Positions 25,930-34,279 of a stretch of DNA of 64,000 nt are shown here, one piece after another (position 1 is the stretch's first letter; every line of letters starts with the position of its first letter). This DNA comes from Cytophagales bacterium (GTDB lineage Bacteria > Bacteroidota > Bacteroidia > Cytophagales > Spirosomataceae), in NCBI GenBank assembly GCA_004292855.1, contig RDXN01000032.1, positions 124,001 through 188,000 of the forward strand, read 5' to 3'. The position numbers and the translations under genes were made by a program. The notes under the pieces were generated by a model. The model was not told the origin of the DNA, did not search any database, and saw only the letters and a list, made by a program, of their open reading frames with translations.

Positions 25930-26742
25930 CTACAACCCTTCTGTTTGGTACACGTCGATGATGGCCTTGCGGAAGTTGCGGACACGGGCGAAAACCGACG
26001 TCCCGTTGTTGGACGACTGCTCGTTGGTGTTGCCCTCGATGGTCTCGAACACTTCCTGATCGACCGACGTAATGATTCCGGTATGAAACCAGTCGAGCGT
26101 TTTGGTGGGTCGGCGAATCAGGAATAAATCGCCGGGGCGGGCCAACTGTGGGTCTTGCCGGATCTCGCTGTTGCTGATGAACCGCCCATTTAGTCGACCC
26201 GTTGTGGCCACCACGTCGCAACTAAGCGACCGGGGCATAATGTTTGTGAATCTACGTTTGTTGGCCGTAGCGACCTGATCCAGAATGGTTTGTGCAAAAC
26301 CCATGCACCACAAAAAGAGCGAACCTTCGTGTCCGTCGCAGTAGGCCCGGACCCAGGGGCCGAGGTTTTGCCCTGCGCCCGTTTGCAACTCCGACGCCCG
26401 CTGGGTCAAATGCCGCCTGGCTATCGTAACAATCTGATCGCGAATGTTGCCCCCCGCCTGAACCGGCCCAAAAGCCAGGCGCATGGGTTGGGTGAGTTGC
26501 TCAAAAAACGTGGGCGTTACCTCGCCGGTGAGGGGTAGGTTCATGGCTCGTTGCAAATTTTTCACGGCTCGCTCGGTCGCGGGGCCAAACTGACCGTCGA
26601 TAAAAACTACCACCGAAGCTGCCGGAAACAACAACGCGCTCAAACAGAGCCATTCCTGAACGTGCTTTACAGACATCCCCTTGTCGCCTTTGTGTAGCGT
26701 GTCGATAATAGAAATCTCCCGTGTGAACGCGTCTTTTATCAT
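25930..26742 (-). CDS. peptidoglycan-binding protein with CHAP-like amidase domain
   Basis: The 270-aa protein has a PG_binding_1-type module at about residues 16-85 ('LHKGDKGMSVKHVQEWLCL', 'DGQFGPATERAVKNLQ'). A papain-like CHAP/NlpC fold follows, with candidate nucleophile C146 ('FLWCMGFAQ'), H220 ('DWFHTGII') and a downstream polar residue in 'TIEGNTNEQ', plus 'ARPGDLFLI'. This suggests an amidase or endopeptidase acting on peptidoglycan. No signal peptide is visible, which is odd for a wall enzyme and could mean export by another route or a phage-endolysin-like origin. It precedes the penicillin acylase gene on the same strand. Confidence 0.82.
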   Translation of the reverse strand: MIKDAFTREISIIDTLHKGDKGMSVKHVQEWLCLSALLFPAASVVVFIDGQFGPATERAVKNLQRAMNLPLTGEVTPTFFEQLTQPMRLAFGPVQAGGNIRDQIVTIARRHLTQRASELQTGAGQNLGPWVRAYCDGHEGSLFLWCMGFAQTILDQVATANKRRFTNIMPRSLSCDVVATTGRLNGRFISNSEIRQDPQLARPGDLFLIRRPTKTLDWFHTGIITSVDQEVFETIEGNTNEQSSNNGTSVFARVRNFRKAIIDVYQTEGL

Positions 26743-26756
26743 GGTTGATTGGTGCT

Positions 26757-26795
26757 AAAAAAGAAGAAGCGGCTAACCTGTTGGTTAACCGCTTC
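26757..26795 (-). terminator. rho-independent terminator
   Basis: On the minus strand a 13-bp stem (GAAGCGGTTAACC pairing with GGTTAGCCGCTTC, one G-T mismatch) with a 4-nt loop at 26766-26795 is followed by a TTCTTTTTT run. It sits about 50 bp past the stop of the phosphoesterase gene at 26844, where it should end that transcript. Confidence 0.85.
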
Positions 26796-26843
26796 CAATA
26801 TAAAACACTGTTGATGTATTAATGCTAATCGGTTCGTAAACGG

Positions 26844-29249
26844 TTAATCGTCGTCGTCGTCGGCTTCCATAATGCGCAGCCAGGCACCCCGGCGCGGGGC
26901 CGGAACAGGGCTGTTTTCGCCCCGAATAGCCATCCAGATCACCGCGTTAAACTCGGCATCGTCGAGGGTGTCGGCGTGGCGTAGGTCAAACTTTTCGGAG
27001 CGTCGGGCGGGTTCGTTCATGGCCGTGTTTTTGGCGTCGAGGTCGATGTTGGCCGGGATGTGTTTGTACGGTTTCGTGTTCGGCGTGTTTGTAAACAAGG
27101 CAAACATGGGCCGGGCAGCCGCGTCGTACTGACTCATGGGCGGCATCCCCAAAATCAACTCCATTGTGCGTAACATGCCCGACGTGGAGTACATCGTGTG
27201 TTCAACGTGTTGGCGTTTGGCGTAGGGGCTAATCACGAGCGCGGGCGAACGGTGGGCATCCACATGGTCGGCCCCGTTTTGGGCGTCGTCTTCCAGGATA
27301 AACACTGCCGATTCGTTCCAGATCGGGCTGTTGGAGAGGTGTTCCACAAACCGGCCCACGGCCAAATCGTTGTCGGCCACCATCGCCAGTGGGGTTAATT
27401 GCCCAATGCGTGCCCCGGCGGTGTGGTCGTTGCCGAGCCGGAGCGTGTTCAGGCGGGGCACGGCGTTGGCCTTTATGAGTGAATCCAGATCAGCTTTCCA
27501 GATCTCCACCCGGTCGACATCCTTAATTTTCAGGTCGTAATCGGGGTATTTGAAGCAAAACCGTCCGTCGAGAGCCGAGCCTTTGCGCCGGGCGTAGGCC
27601 GCAAACTCGCCGTAGCCCCGGTAGCTGACGCCCGCCCGTTTGGCATGATCCCAGATAAACCCTTTTTTGGGGTAAGCCACGGGGCGGCTACCTTCATAAT
27701 CGTACGTGCCACCGCGCCCCCCGTAGCTCGTAGGCCAGGTTTTCTCGACAAAATCGGGCGCGTAGGCCGCTGTGGACCAGTTATGCCCGTCGGCACTCAC
27801 CTCGGCATCGACGTAGAAATTGTCGATCAGGCCAAATTCGCGGGCCAGCGCGTGCTGGTTGGGGGTGATTTTTTCGGGAAACAAACACAGCGACGAATCA
27901 CCGTTGCCGCCTTTCATATCGCCAAAAACCTGATCGTACGTGCGGTTTTCCTTGATGATGTAGAACACGTATTTGATAGGGCTTTTCTGATCAACCGAGC
28001 GTGGGATAGGCGAATTGGCTTCCCCCTCGGCCAGTTTCTCGCGCTCTTTGCTGTAGGGCGTGTTGGCATAGACCTGACGAGTTAACCCTGCCAGTTGCTT
28101 CTCGGCAGGCATCTCGAACACCGACATCGTGCCTGTAAACATACTGCCGATGTACTGCCCCGGATTGTCGCGACCTTTGAACGGGTTGGGGCCTTTCGGG
28201 TTGGGCAATGAGGTCATGCCCTTGCCATTACTCACAAACACTTTCTTGCCAATCACTTTCACGGCGGTCGGGTACCAGCCCGTCGGGATGAACCCCAGCG
28301 AGCGGCTACGACCGGGTTTGGCCACGTCGAAAACGGCCAGGCAGTTGTTGTCGGCGTTGGCTACGAGCAGTGATTTTTGATCCGATGAAAGGGCCAGGCC
28401 ATTGGGTGTGCTGCCGATGGGCGCATCGGGATAGAGGGCCGTGTTGAGCGTCTCGACCACCTTGCGCGTGCTTAGGTCCACGATGGACACCGAGTTGTCG
28501 TTGGCGTTAGCTACGAACAGATACCGGTTGTTTTTGCCCCCGAAGATCAGGTCGTTGGGGTGTTCACCCACTGTAATCCGCTCCGTAATTTTCCCTTGCT
28601 GTGGGTCGTACACCAACACCGCCGAGCCACCCCAGAGCGAGATATAAAGCTGGTTCGTGACCGGATGCCGCAGGCAGGTGTAGGCTTCATGGGGGAGTTG
28701 GATACGCTGCGTAACCCGGCCCGTTTGCACATTGGCTACATACAACGCGCTGTCGTCTTTCGTAACGGCGTAGAGCGTGTTGCCGTCGGCACTCAGTTCG
28801 ATACCCGCCACCGACATCCGGTTGGGCCATGCTTTGCCCAACACAATCGAATCGGTCGCGACAAGCTTGTTGTTGGCCACGCTGTAGACCATCACCCGGT
28901 TGTCGTTACCGCCCGATGCAAAAAGTTTCTGGCCCGGTCCGTCGCCACGGTCGGGGCTAAACCGCAACCCCACCCACGATTTGGCAATCGGAATTTCGTC
29001 GAGTAGCCGTTCGGCGGTGGCGTCGAAGAGTTGAATCGTTTGCTTGCTTTGGCCATTGTTGGTTACGGCGAGTAGGGTAGGGCCACCTCCTTTTCGGGTC
29101 GAAACGGCCATGTTGAGCGGAAAATCGCCCAGGGGTAATGAACGGCCCGTTGGGGAGATGCTCCAGCCGTTGGGGAGTTTAACCTGGGTTTGGGCCTGCA
29201 AACCGGCGCAGGGCAACAGAGCGAGCAGAAACAAGAAATAGCGGTTCAT
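26844..29249 (-). CDS. YncE-like propeller / alkaline-phosphatase-superfamily phosphoesterase
   Basis: ATG at 29249 is used because it starts a signal peptide ('MNRYFLFLLALLPCAGLQAQ'); the longer frame begins with TTG. The 801-aa product has an N-terminal YncE/40-residue-repeat beta-propeller (about 25-385; 'VANANDNSVSIVDLSTRKVV', 'LLVANADNNCLAVFDV'). A phosphoesterase domain follows, with 'YVFYIIKENRTYDQVFGDMK', 'VSADGHNWSTAAYAPDF' and 'VFILEDDAQNGADHVDAHRS'. This fusion is frequent in Bacteroidota and is exported; the substrate is unknown. The C-terminus ends in a run of Asp (ADDDDD). A clear terminator follows at 26757. Confidence 0.9.
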   Translation of the reverse strand: MNRYFLFLLALLPCAGLQAQTQVKLPNGWSISPTGRSLPLGDFPLNMAVSTRKGGGPTLLAVTNNGQSKQTIQLFDATAERLLDEIPIAKSWVGLRFSPDRGDGPGQKLFASGGNDNRVMVYSVANNKLVATDSIVLGKAWPNRMSVAGIELSADGNTLYAVTKDDSALYVANVQTGRVTQRIQLPHEAYTCLRHPVTNQLYISLWGGSAVLVYDPQQGKITERITVGEHPNDLIFGGKNNRYLFVANANDNSVSIVDLSTRKVVETLNTALYPDAPIGSTPNGLALSSDQKSLLVANADNNCLAVFDVAKPGRSRSLGFIPTGWYPTAVKVIGKKVFVSNGKGMTSLPNPKGPNPFKGRDNPGQYIGSMFTGTMSVFEMPAEKQLAGLTRQVYANTPYSKEREKLAEGEANSPIPRSVDQKSPIKYVFYIIKENRTYDQVFGDMKGGNGDSSLCLFPEKITPNQHALAREFGLIDNFYVDAEVSADGHNWSTAAYAPDFVEKTWPTSYGGRGGTYDYEGSRPVAYPKKGFIWDHAKRAGVSYRGYGEFAAYARRKGSALDGRFCFKYPDYDLKIKDVDRVEIWKADLDSLIKANAVPRLNTLRLGNDHTAGARIGQLTPLAMVADNDLAVGRFVEHLSNSPIWNESAVFILEDDAQNGADHVDAHRSPALVISPYAKRQHVEHTMYSTSGMLRTMELILGMPPMSQYDAAARPMFALFTNTPNTKPYKHIPANIDLDAKNTAMNEPARRSEKFDLRHADTLDDAEFNAVIWMAIRGENSPVPAPRRGAWLRIMEADDDDD

Positions 29250-29341
29250 TATGCGAAGCGTCAAGGTTTAGGGTAAAAGTAGGGCCGATAGCCCCCTTCA
29301 TGGTTCCTGTTGGCACGTTATTTAACAAACTCGTAATAGCA

Positions 29342-29512
29342 GTAGCCCCAGCGGGGCGGCATGTTAATAGAAAATGAACAATCTGGCGGTAAGCAAAGCC
29401 CCATCGGGGCGATATGTTTGTGGGATGCCGTCTTTACATACCGCCCCGATGGGGCTTTGTCTCAGAGAACAAGCAACTAATTCTATTGACATAACGCCCC
29501 TACAGGGCTAGC
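29342..29512. repeat. compound REP-like element, four hairpin units in inverted pairs
   Basis: The 290-bp gap between the phosphoesterase and nagB genes holds two forward units (AGCCCCAGCGGGGCGGCATGT at 29344 and AGCCCCATCGGGGCGATATG at 29397) and two reverse units (29436-29459 and 29481-29510). The outer units carry a tail reading TGT(T/C)AATAGAA. The same units occur at 53749-53864 and, singly, at 39689-39720. No gene is visible in the gap. Confidence 0.8.
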
Positions 29513-29540
29513 TTTACAAACTAACGTCCCCCAGGCACGG

Positions 29541-30251
29541 TTAAACCGCAAAATCGACCCAGACATGGGCGTTTGGGTGTTGCTGAATAATGCTGGCCGG
29601 AAATGCCTCGGTAACGGGACCTTCAACAGCCTGTTGAATGACGTCCCGCTTTCGCTCGCCGGTTGCCATCAAAATCACCTCGCGGGCTTCGGTCAGGTGT
29701 TGCAGGCCAAGTGTAATACCGTGGCTCAGTTCGGTGGGTTGAGTAAAATACTTTTGGCCCACCGTTTTGGTCATTTCGGCCAGTTCAACCACGTGGCAAC
29801 GGTTCGTGAAGGGCGTACCCGGCTCATTCAGAGCAATATGACCGTTCATGCCGATGCCCACCAACAACAGGTCGAGACCTCCGCGTTCGGTTAAAAACTG
29901 ATCAATTTTACGACATTCCCTATCTAAATCGCTTGCTTTGGCGTCAAAATAACGAATCTGTTCGGGCCGGAGCCGGAGCGGGTCGAAGAGGTCGCGGTAG
30001 AGGTAGTAGCCACAGCTACCCTCGTCGGTTGGGCCGAAGCCCACCCACTCGTCGAGACCCACAAACGTGCATTCGTTCAGGTTGGCGTGGCCGGTTTGAG
30101 CGAGTTCGACCAGGGCGCGGAACGTCGGGATGGGCGTTTCGCCGGAGGCCAGGCAAAGGGTGGCATCGGGCTTTTGCGTCAGCAGATCGGCAATGTGCCG
30201 TGCTGCGTGTTGCGCTACTTCGTTGGCATCGGCAAAGGTTCGGGTCGACAT
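29541..30251 (-). CDS. nagB: glucosamine-6-phosphate deaminase
   Basis: The 236-aa protein matches NagB with 'ASGETPIPTFRALVEL', the catalytic region 'FVGLDEWVGF' (D67) and 'LLVGIGMNGHIALNEPG' (H138). It converts glucosamine-6-phosphate to fructose-6-phosphate and ammonia in the cytoplasm, feeding amino sugars into glycolysis. It is shorter than the E. coli enzyme (266 aa), in the size range of the Gram-positive type. nagA is not adjacent. It fits with the NamZ muramidase and sialidase in the window as part of amino-sugar recycling. The promoter region at 30252-30354 is shared with the divergent PHP phosphatase. Confidence 0.9.
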   Translation of the reverse strand: MSTRTFADANEVAQHAARHIADLLTQKPDATLCLASGETPIPTFRALVELAQTGHANLNECTFVGLDEWVGFGPTDEGSCGYYLYRDLFDPLRLRPEQIRYFDAKASDLDRECRKIDQFLTERGGLDLLLVGIGMNGHIALNEPGTPFTNRCHVVELAEMTKTVGQKYFTQPTELSHGITLGLQHLTEAREVILMATGERKRDVIQQAVEGPVTEAFPASIIQQHPNAHVWVDFAV

Positions 30252-30354
30252 ACAGGATTTTTAAAAGTGGGAACAACGCCCCGGTAGGTGTCGTTGTTCT
30301 AAAACAGCTTCTACGTAAAGAATTGGGCGGGGGGTATCTCCCTGCCTCCGGCGA

Positions 30355-31149
30355 ATGAGTTTTTGGCAACAGATAAAAGATCAGTTTAGAACGAACGACT
30401 CGTCCGGCGATGAGCAACCGTCGGGGCCACCTTGCTTTTGGCAGGTCGACATGCACTCACACCTGCTGCCGGGCATCGACGATGGCGTGCAAACCCCCGA
30501 ACAGGCTTTGCTGTGTTTGGAGCAGTTGCAGGGTTGGGGTATTCAGAAAGTGATTACCACGCCCCATGTCAGCCGCGACTATTACCCTAACACCACCGAA
30601 ACGCTGCTAAAGGGGCAGGATCGACTACAAAACCTTGTGATTGAGCACAACCTGCCGCTCACCGTCGAAGTGGCCGCCGAATACATGCTCGATGATTTCT
30701 TTCCCGACCTGATCGCCAACAACGACCTGCTTAGCTTCGGGGCTGAGCGATATGTGTTGTTCGAGACGGGTTTTGAGGCTAATTCGCTGGGTCTGGAAAC
30801 GGTTATTTTCCGGTTACAAACCAAAGGCTACACCCCCGTTTTGGCCCACCCCGAACGGTACGCGTATTTTCACAAACACCGCGATATGTTGCCCCGCCTG
30901 CGCGAGATGGGTTGTCTGTTTCAACTCAACTGGTTGTCTGTTACGGGTTTGTACGGCGAACGTGTGAAGAAACAGGCCCGCCTGATGCTCGAACAAAAAA
31001 GCATCGACTTTGTAGGTAGCGACCTGCACGGCCCCTCGCTATCGGGCCGGTTTCAGGGTGTATTCTCGGCTCCCGACTTTGCCCTCTTCGCTCAGCAGCC
31101 TCTTCGCAATGCCTCGTTGCTGACTGATGTCGGTTGGCCTGTTGGTTGA
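30355..31149 (+). CDS. CpsB/YwqE-type PHP-family tyrosine-protein phosphatase
   Basis: The 264-aa protein has the PHP metal-binding motifs 'DMHSHLLPGIDDG' (H34, H36), 'TTPHV', 'VLAHPERY' and 'DFVGSDLHGP'. This set is characteristic of CpsB/CapC/YwqE manganese-dependent phosphatases that dephosphorylate bacterial tyrosine kinases controlling exopolysaccharide export. It is cytoplasmic. No BY-kinase or capsule cluster is in this window, so it may act on a distant kinase. It is convergent with the DUF5916 gene, only 10 bp apart. Confidence 0.9.
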   Translation: MSFWQQIKDQFRTNDSSGDEQPSGPPCFWQVDMHSHLLPGIDDGVQTPEQALLCLEQLQGWGIQKVITTPHVSRDYYPNTTETLLKGQDRLQNLVIEHNLPLTVEVAAEYMLDDFFPDLIANNDLLSFGAERYVLFETGFEANSLGLETVIFRLQTKGYTPVLAHPERYAYFHKHRDMLPRLREMGCLFQLNWLSVTGLYGERVKKQARLMLEQKSIDFVGSDLHGPSLSGRFQGVFSAPDFALFAQQPLRNASLLTDVGWPVG

Positions 31150-31159
31150 TGATCCGTGA

Positions 31160-33346
31160 CTACACATTCAGCCAATACGTGGCCTTCAGTACCAGAAAGC
31201 GGTTTTTGATGCGCAGGTCGGTGGGCAGATAGTTTTCCTGATACACCACGAAGAAGTCCGAAACGGGTTTGAATCGCCATTGGAAACGGGCGTTCAGGTT
31301 CACGTTTCGGGCTTGTTCGTTGTATTGCACCACCGTAGTCAGAAACAAACTCCGTGTGAACGACAGCTCCAGTCGGGGACCAATAAGCCAGAAACTCGCT
31401 GAGTTGTAGGGGCGCGGCAACCGGATGTCGTTGTGTTCGGCCACCACGCTAATGGAGCCGTAGGGCTGAAACCGATAACTGATGCTCGGGGCCACATTCA
31501 CGTTGGTTCCGTTGAAATACTCACCCATCCAACCCTCCGCCTGAATCTGAAACAGCTTTCGGCTGTCGGACGAAAATGACCAAAACCCGCCCCTTGCCCG
31601 ATAGCTGCTGTTTTGAGGTAATTCGACGCCTTCTGAGTTGGTCGGGTCAAAGGGCGAAAACAGATAGGTGAAGTAATTGTAGTAGCCTGCCGATAGTTCA
31701 GCCGTATTTTTGAAGACTACATCATAAAAAAAATTCAGCTCACGGTCGAGGAGCTTCCCGTTGAGTCCAGAATAGATGACCCCCTCAAAACCGGGTCCGT
31801 GGCTCACGATCTTGCGGCTGTTTTCGGGATAGGCTGTGTACGATACGTTCGGGAAGAAACCCCACTGCCCGCGCCGGGCCACAAACCCCACGTCGTTGAT
31901 CCGGTAGTCACGCCCAATATACTCGTGTGCCCACTCGGCAGTGAGGTTACGGCTTGTGTAGGTGAGCAACGTGCCGTGGGCCGCGCTCTCGGTAAATTTA
32001 CCCTCTATGTCGGGCCGAAACGCCTTGTGCGCCCACACCTTGCCCGACCAGCGGTTATCAGCCGTGAGGAGGTTGAACTCGCCCCCGGCCACGCGGGTAT
32101 AGGGGCCGTTGACGCTGTTGACCGAACTCTGCCGATCAACCAGGAAACCGACCACGTTGGAGCGCGTGAATACCTGCCGCTGTACGATGGCGACGTTGTA
32201 AAACTCCCGCTCGATACCCCGCGCCCGTTGCCGACCCGTGAGGGTACTCAACACACCAATGCGCCAGTTTTTGTCGATTTTGCCACTCAGCCGCGCCCCC
32301 ACCGAAATAGGATTCTGCACCACCTGACCCGTTGTGGTGTCGCGCCCCAGACCGATTCGGCGCGAGAAAAACGGCCTCGATTGTAAGAAGCCGAGGTTGG
32401 CAAACAGGTCGTTGTTTTCGAGAAAAAACTGCCGCCGTTCGGGGAAGAAAATCTCGAACCTGTTCAGGTTCGTCACCTGCTGATCGACCTCTACCTGCGA
32501 AAAATCGGGGTTTACCGTCACGTCGAGGTTGAGCGAGGGCGTCACGGCCACCTTGATATCGCCCCCGATAGACGAACCATAATCGGGTTTGCCGTTGCCC
32601 TCCAGGAAGTTGCGGGCACCGTTACCGGCGATATACGGAATAATGGACAGATTGGGGCCGGGATTGGGGAGTGGACGTGTAAACCGAACCGTATCGGCAA
32701 AGGCCAGGGCCGAAATTCGGTAGGCAATCGGCACCCGTCGCCAGGCGGCCCGTTGGTTGTTTTTGAGGTCGTGCCGGGCGAAATTCATCAGGAAGAACCC
32801 GGTGTTTTTCTTGTAGCGGATACTCTTGAACGGAATCGCCATTTCGGCCTGCCATCGGTCGGGGAAACGCTTTACTGCCGACCGCCACTTGTTGTCCCAC
32901 TCCGGGGCTACGCGTTCACCATTAAACATCTGCCCCTCGCGCTCTACACCGAGCGGGGTAATGTTGAACGTAAAACCGTTGGTGCGGTCGCCGAAGGGAT
33001 CGAGATAGACCGTGAAGTTGTCGTTTTGGTCCCACTCCCAATCGCGACGGAGCGAGGAGGCAATGATCCGTTTCTGTGGGTCACGGTCATAGCAGGTTAC
33101 GGCAATGTACAGATAGTCAGTGTCGTACGTGATGCGAACGTCGGTATCGTTGTAGGCTGAGGCCGTATCGTTGGGGAAATTCAGCACGAAACCCGTGGCC
33201 GATTGGGCGCGTTGCCAGATGCCCTCCGTGTGTAAACCATCGACTCGAACAAGCGAGTCAGTAGGGGAGACTAGAAGTGATTGGGCGTTGACCCAACCGG
33301 GCACAAAAAGGCAAGCGAAAAGAAAAAATCGTAACGTTGTATGCAT
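31160..33346 (-). CDS. DUF5916 protein with N-terminal carbohydrate-binding-like domain
   Basis: The 728-aa exported protein has a signal peptide to about residue 21. A CBM9-like sandwich (about 35-205) follows, with 'VRITYDTDYLYIAVTCYDRD' and 'WEWDQNDNFTVYLDPFGDRT'. A long DUF5916 region follows, with 'LNLDVTVNPDFSQVEVDQQV', 'FFPERRQFFLEN' and 'FFSRRIG', predicted to be a C-terminal outer-membrane beta-barrel. Such proteins are common in Cytophagales/Flavobacteria and have no proven function; surface glycan handling is a guess from the CBM9 fold. An inverted repeat at 33439-33535 lies upstream. Confidence 0.9.
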   Translation of the reverse strand: MHTTLRFFLFACLFVPGWVNAQSLLVSPTDSLVRVDGLHTEGIWQRAQSATGFVLNFPNDTASAYNDTDVRITYDTDYLYIAVTCYDRDPQKRIIASSLRRDWEWDQNDNFTVYLDPFGDRTNGFTFNITPLGVEREGQMFNGERVAPEWDNKWRSAVKRFPDRWQAEMAIPFKSIRYKKNTGFFLMNFARHDLKNNQRAAWRRVPIAYRISALAFADTVRFTRPLPNPGPNLSIIPYIAGNGARNFLEGNGKPDYGSSIGGDIKVAVTPSLNLDVTVNPDFSQVEVDQQVTNLNRFEIFFPERRQFFLENNDLFANLGFLQSRPFFSRRIGLGRDTTTGQVVQNPISVGARLSGKIDKNWRIGVLSTLTGRQRARGIEREFYNVAIVQRQVFTRSNVVGFLVDRQSSVNSVNGPYTRVAGGEFNLLTADNRWSGKVWAHKAFRPDIEGKFTESAAHGTLLTYTSRNLTAEWAHEYIGRDYRINDVGFVARRGQWGFFPNVSYTAYPENSRKIVSHGPGFEGVIYSGLNGKLLDRELNFFYDVVFKNTAELSAGYYNYFTYLFSPFDPTNSEGVELPQNSSYRARGGFWSFSSDSRKLFQIQAEGWMGEYFNGTNVNVAPSISYRFQPYGSISVVAEHNDIRLPRPYNSASFWLIGPRLELSFTRSLFLTTVVQYNEQARNVNLNARFQWRFKPVSDFFVVYQENYLPTDLRIKNRFLVLKATYWLNV

Positions 33347-33438
33347 AAAAAAGGGAATACCAGTGCGGGAGGAAGCAGCTCCGAAAAGCGGTGCAAAAGT
33401 ACGGGGAACCCCTCGTTAATTTGGACTCAAATAGGATT

Positions 33439-33535
33439 ATTTTTGTCATTCCGAGGCACGAGGAATCTAGTCTTACTTGTAATCAAATTGACCGTTATTA
33501 GACTAGATTCCTCGTACCTCGGAATGTACAAAAAT
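33439..33535. repeat. inverted repeat of the TTTTTGTCATTCCGAGG family
   Basis: Arms of about 33 bp at each end begin with TTTTTGTCATTCCGAGG and are complementary apart from one substitution and one inserted base; they surround about 28 bp. It lies between the divergently placed 5' end of the DUF5916 gene and the 3' end of the hypothetical gene at 33552. A close relative lies at 51748-51838. Confidence 0.85.
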
Positions 33536-33551
33536 TCCGCCCTAAATTTCA

Positions 33552-34193
33552 TCAATTCGCCGAATAATGAAGTAGATAGGAAACGAGCCGTTCGTAATTA
33601 ATCTGCTCGTAAGGGTTCTGGGAGAGCTTTGTCAATTGATGCCGGTACGAATCAACAAGGCCATCAAATCGGGCGTTGTGGCTCAGGCGGGCGGCAATAA
33701 GGCCCTTGTAGCAGCGGTGTGTCTGGTTGTAAACGTACCGACTAGGCTGATTCGGTTGTTCGTTCAAGAGCGCGTCGATACCCTGCATTGTGCTGGCCTG
33801 TTGCATCAGGGCGAAGCCCGATTCCACAAAGAAATCCTGAATGTCGGCGCAGGCCACGTCGAACTGCTCATCGGTGGCAATTTTGTACCGGAAATAGGGG
33901 ATATTCCTGAATTTGCCAATCGACACAATGAGCGTGTTGGCGTCGATACGGAAATCGGCGAGGTTATTCAGGAACTGTTGGGCAATTTGCTCAACTTGTT
34001 CGTTGCGGCACCCGAAGTTCACATCGAGCAGTGTTTCAGCACCATAAAAAGCAGGAGAGAGGATACTGTTTTGAAAGCCAGTTGCTGTAGTTTTACGGTA
34101 CTGTTTTTTTTCGGGCAATAACGCAAATTGCTGCTCGTCAAAAAACGGTGTCAGCTTCTGGTATAAGTTTGTTTCGAAGTGTGTCAGGGTCAT
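33552..34193 (-). CDS. hypothetical protein
   Basis: I do not recognise this 213-aa protein. It is soluble, has no signal peptide or membrane segment, and looks mixed alpha/beta. An N-terminal amphipathic stretch 'LYQKLTPFFDEQQFALLPEK' is reminiscent of DUF4304-like proteins, but the match is weak. The segment 'RYVYNQTHRCYKGLIAARLS' is basic and aromatic. It is monocistronic between two intergenic regions and divergent from the TonB receptor at 34280. Coding is supported by length, absence of a better competing frame and codon usage like its neighbours. Confidence 0.7.
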   Translation of the reverse strand: MTLTHFETNLYQKLTPFFDEQQFALLPEKKQYRKTTATGFQNSILSPAFYGAETLLDVNFGCRNEQVEQIAQQFLNNLADFRIDANTLIVSIGKFRNIPYFRYKIATDEQFDVACADIQDFFVESGFALMQQASTMQGIDALLNEQPNQPSRYVYNQTHRCYKGLIAARLSHNARFDGLVDSYRHQLTKLSQNPYEQINYERLVSYLLHYSAN

Positions 34194-34279
34194 ATTACAG
34201 CCTGACCGGGAGTAGCGGTTAGCTATACTATCAACGAACGAAACCGGAATATGTTCTGTCTACTAACCCACTCACCTTC

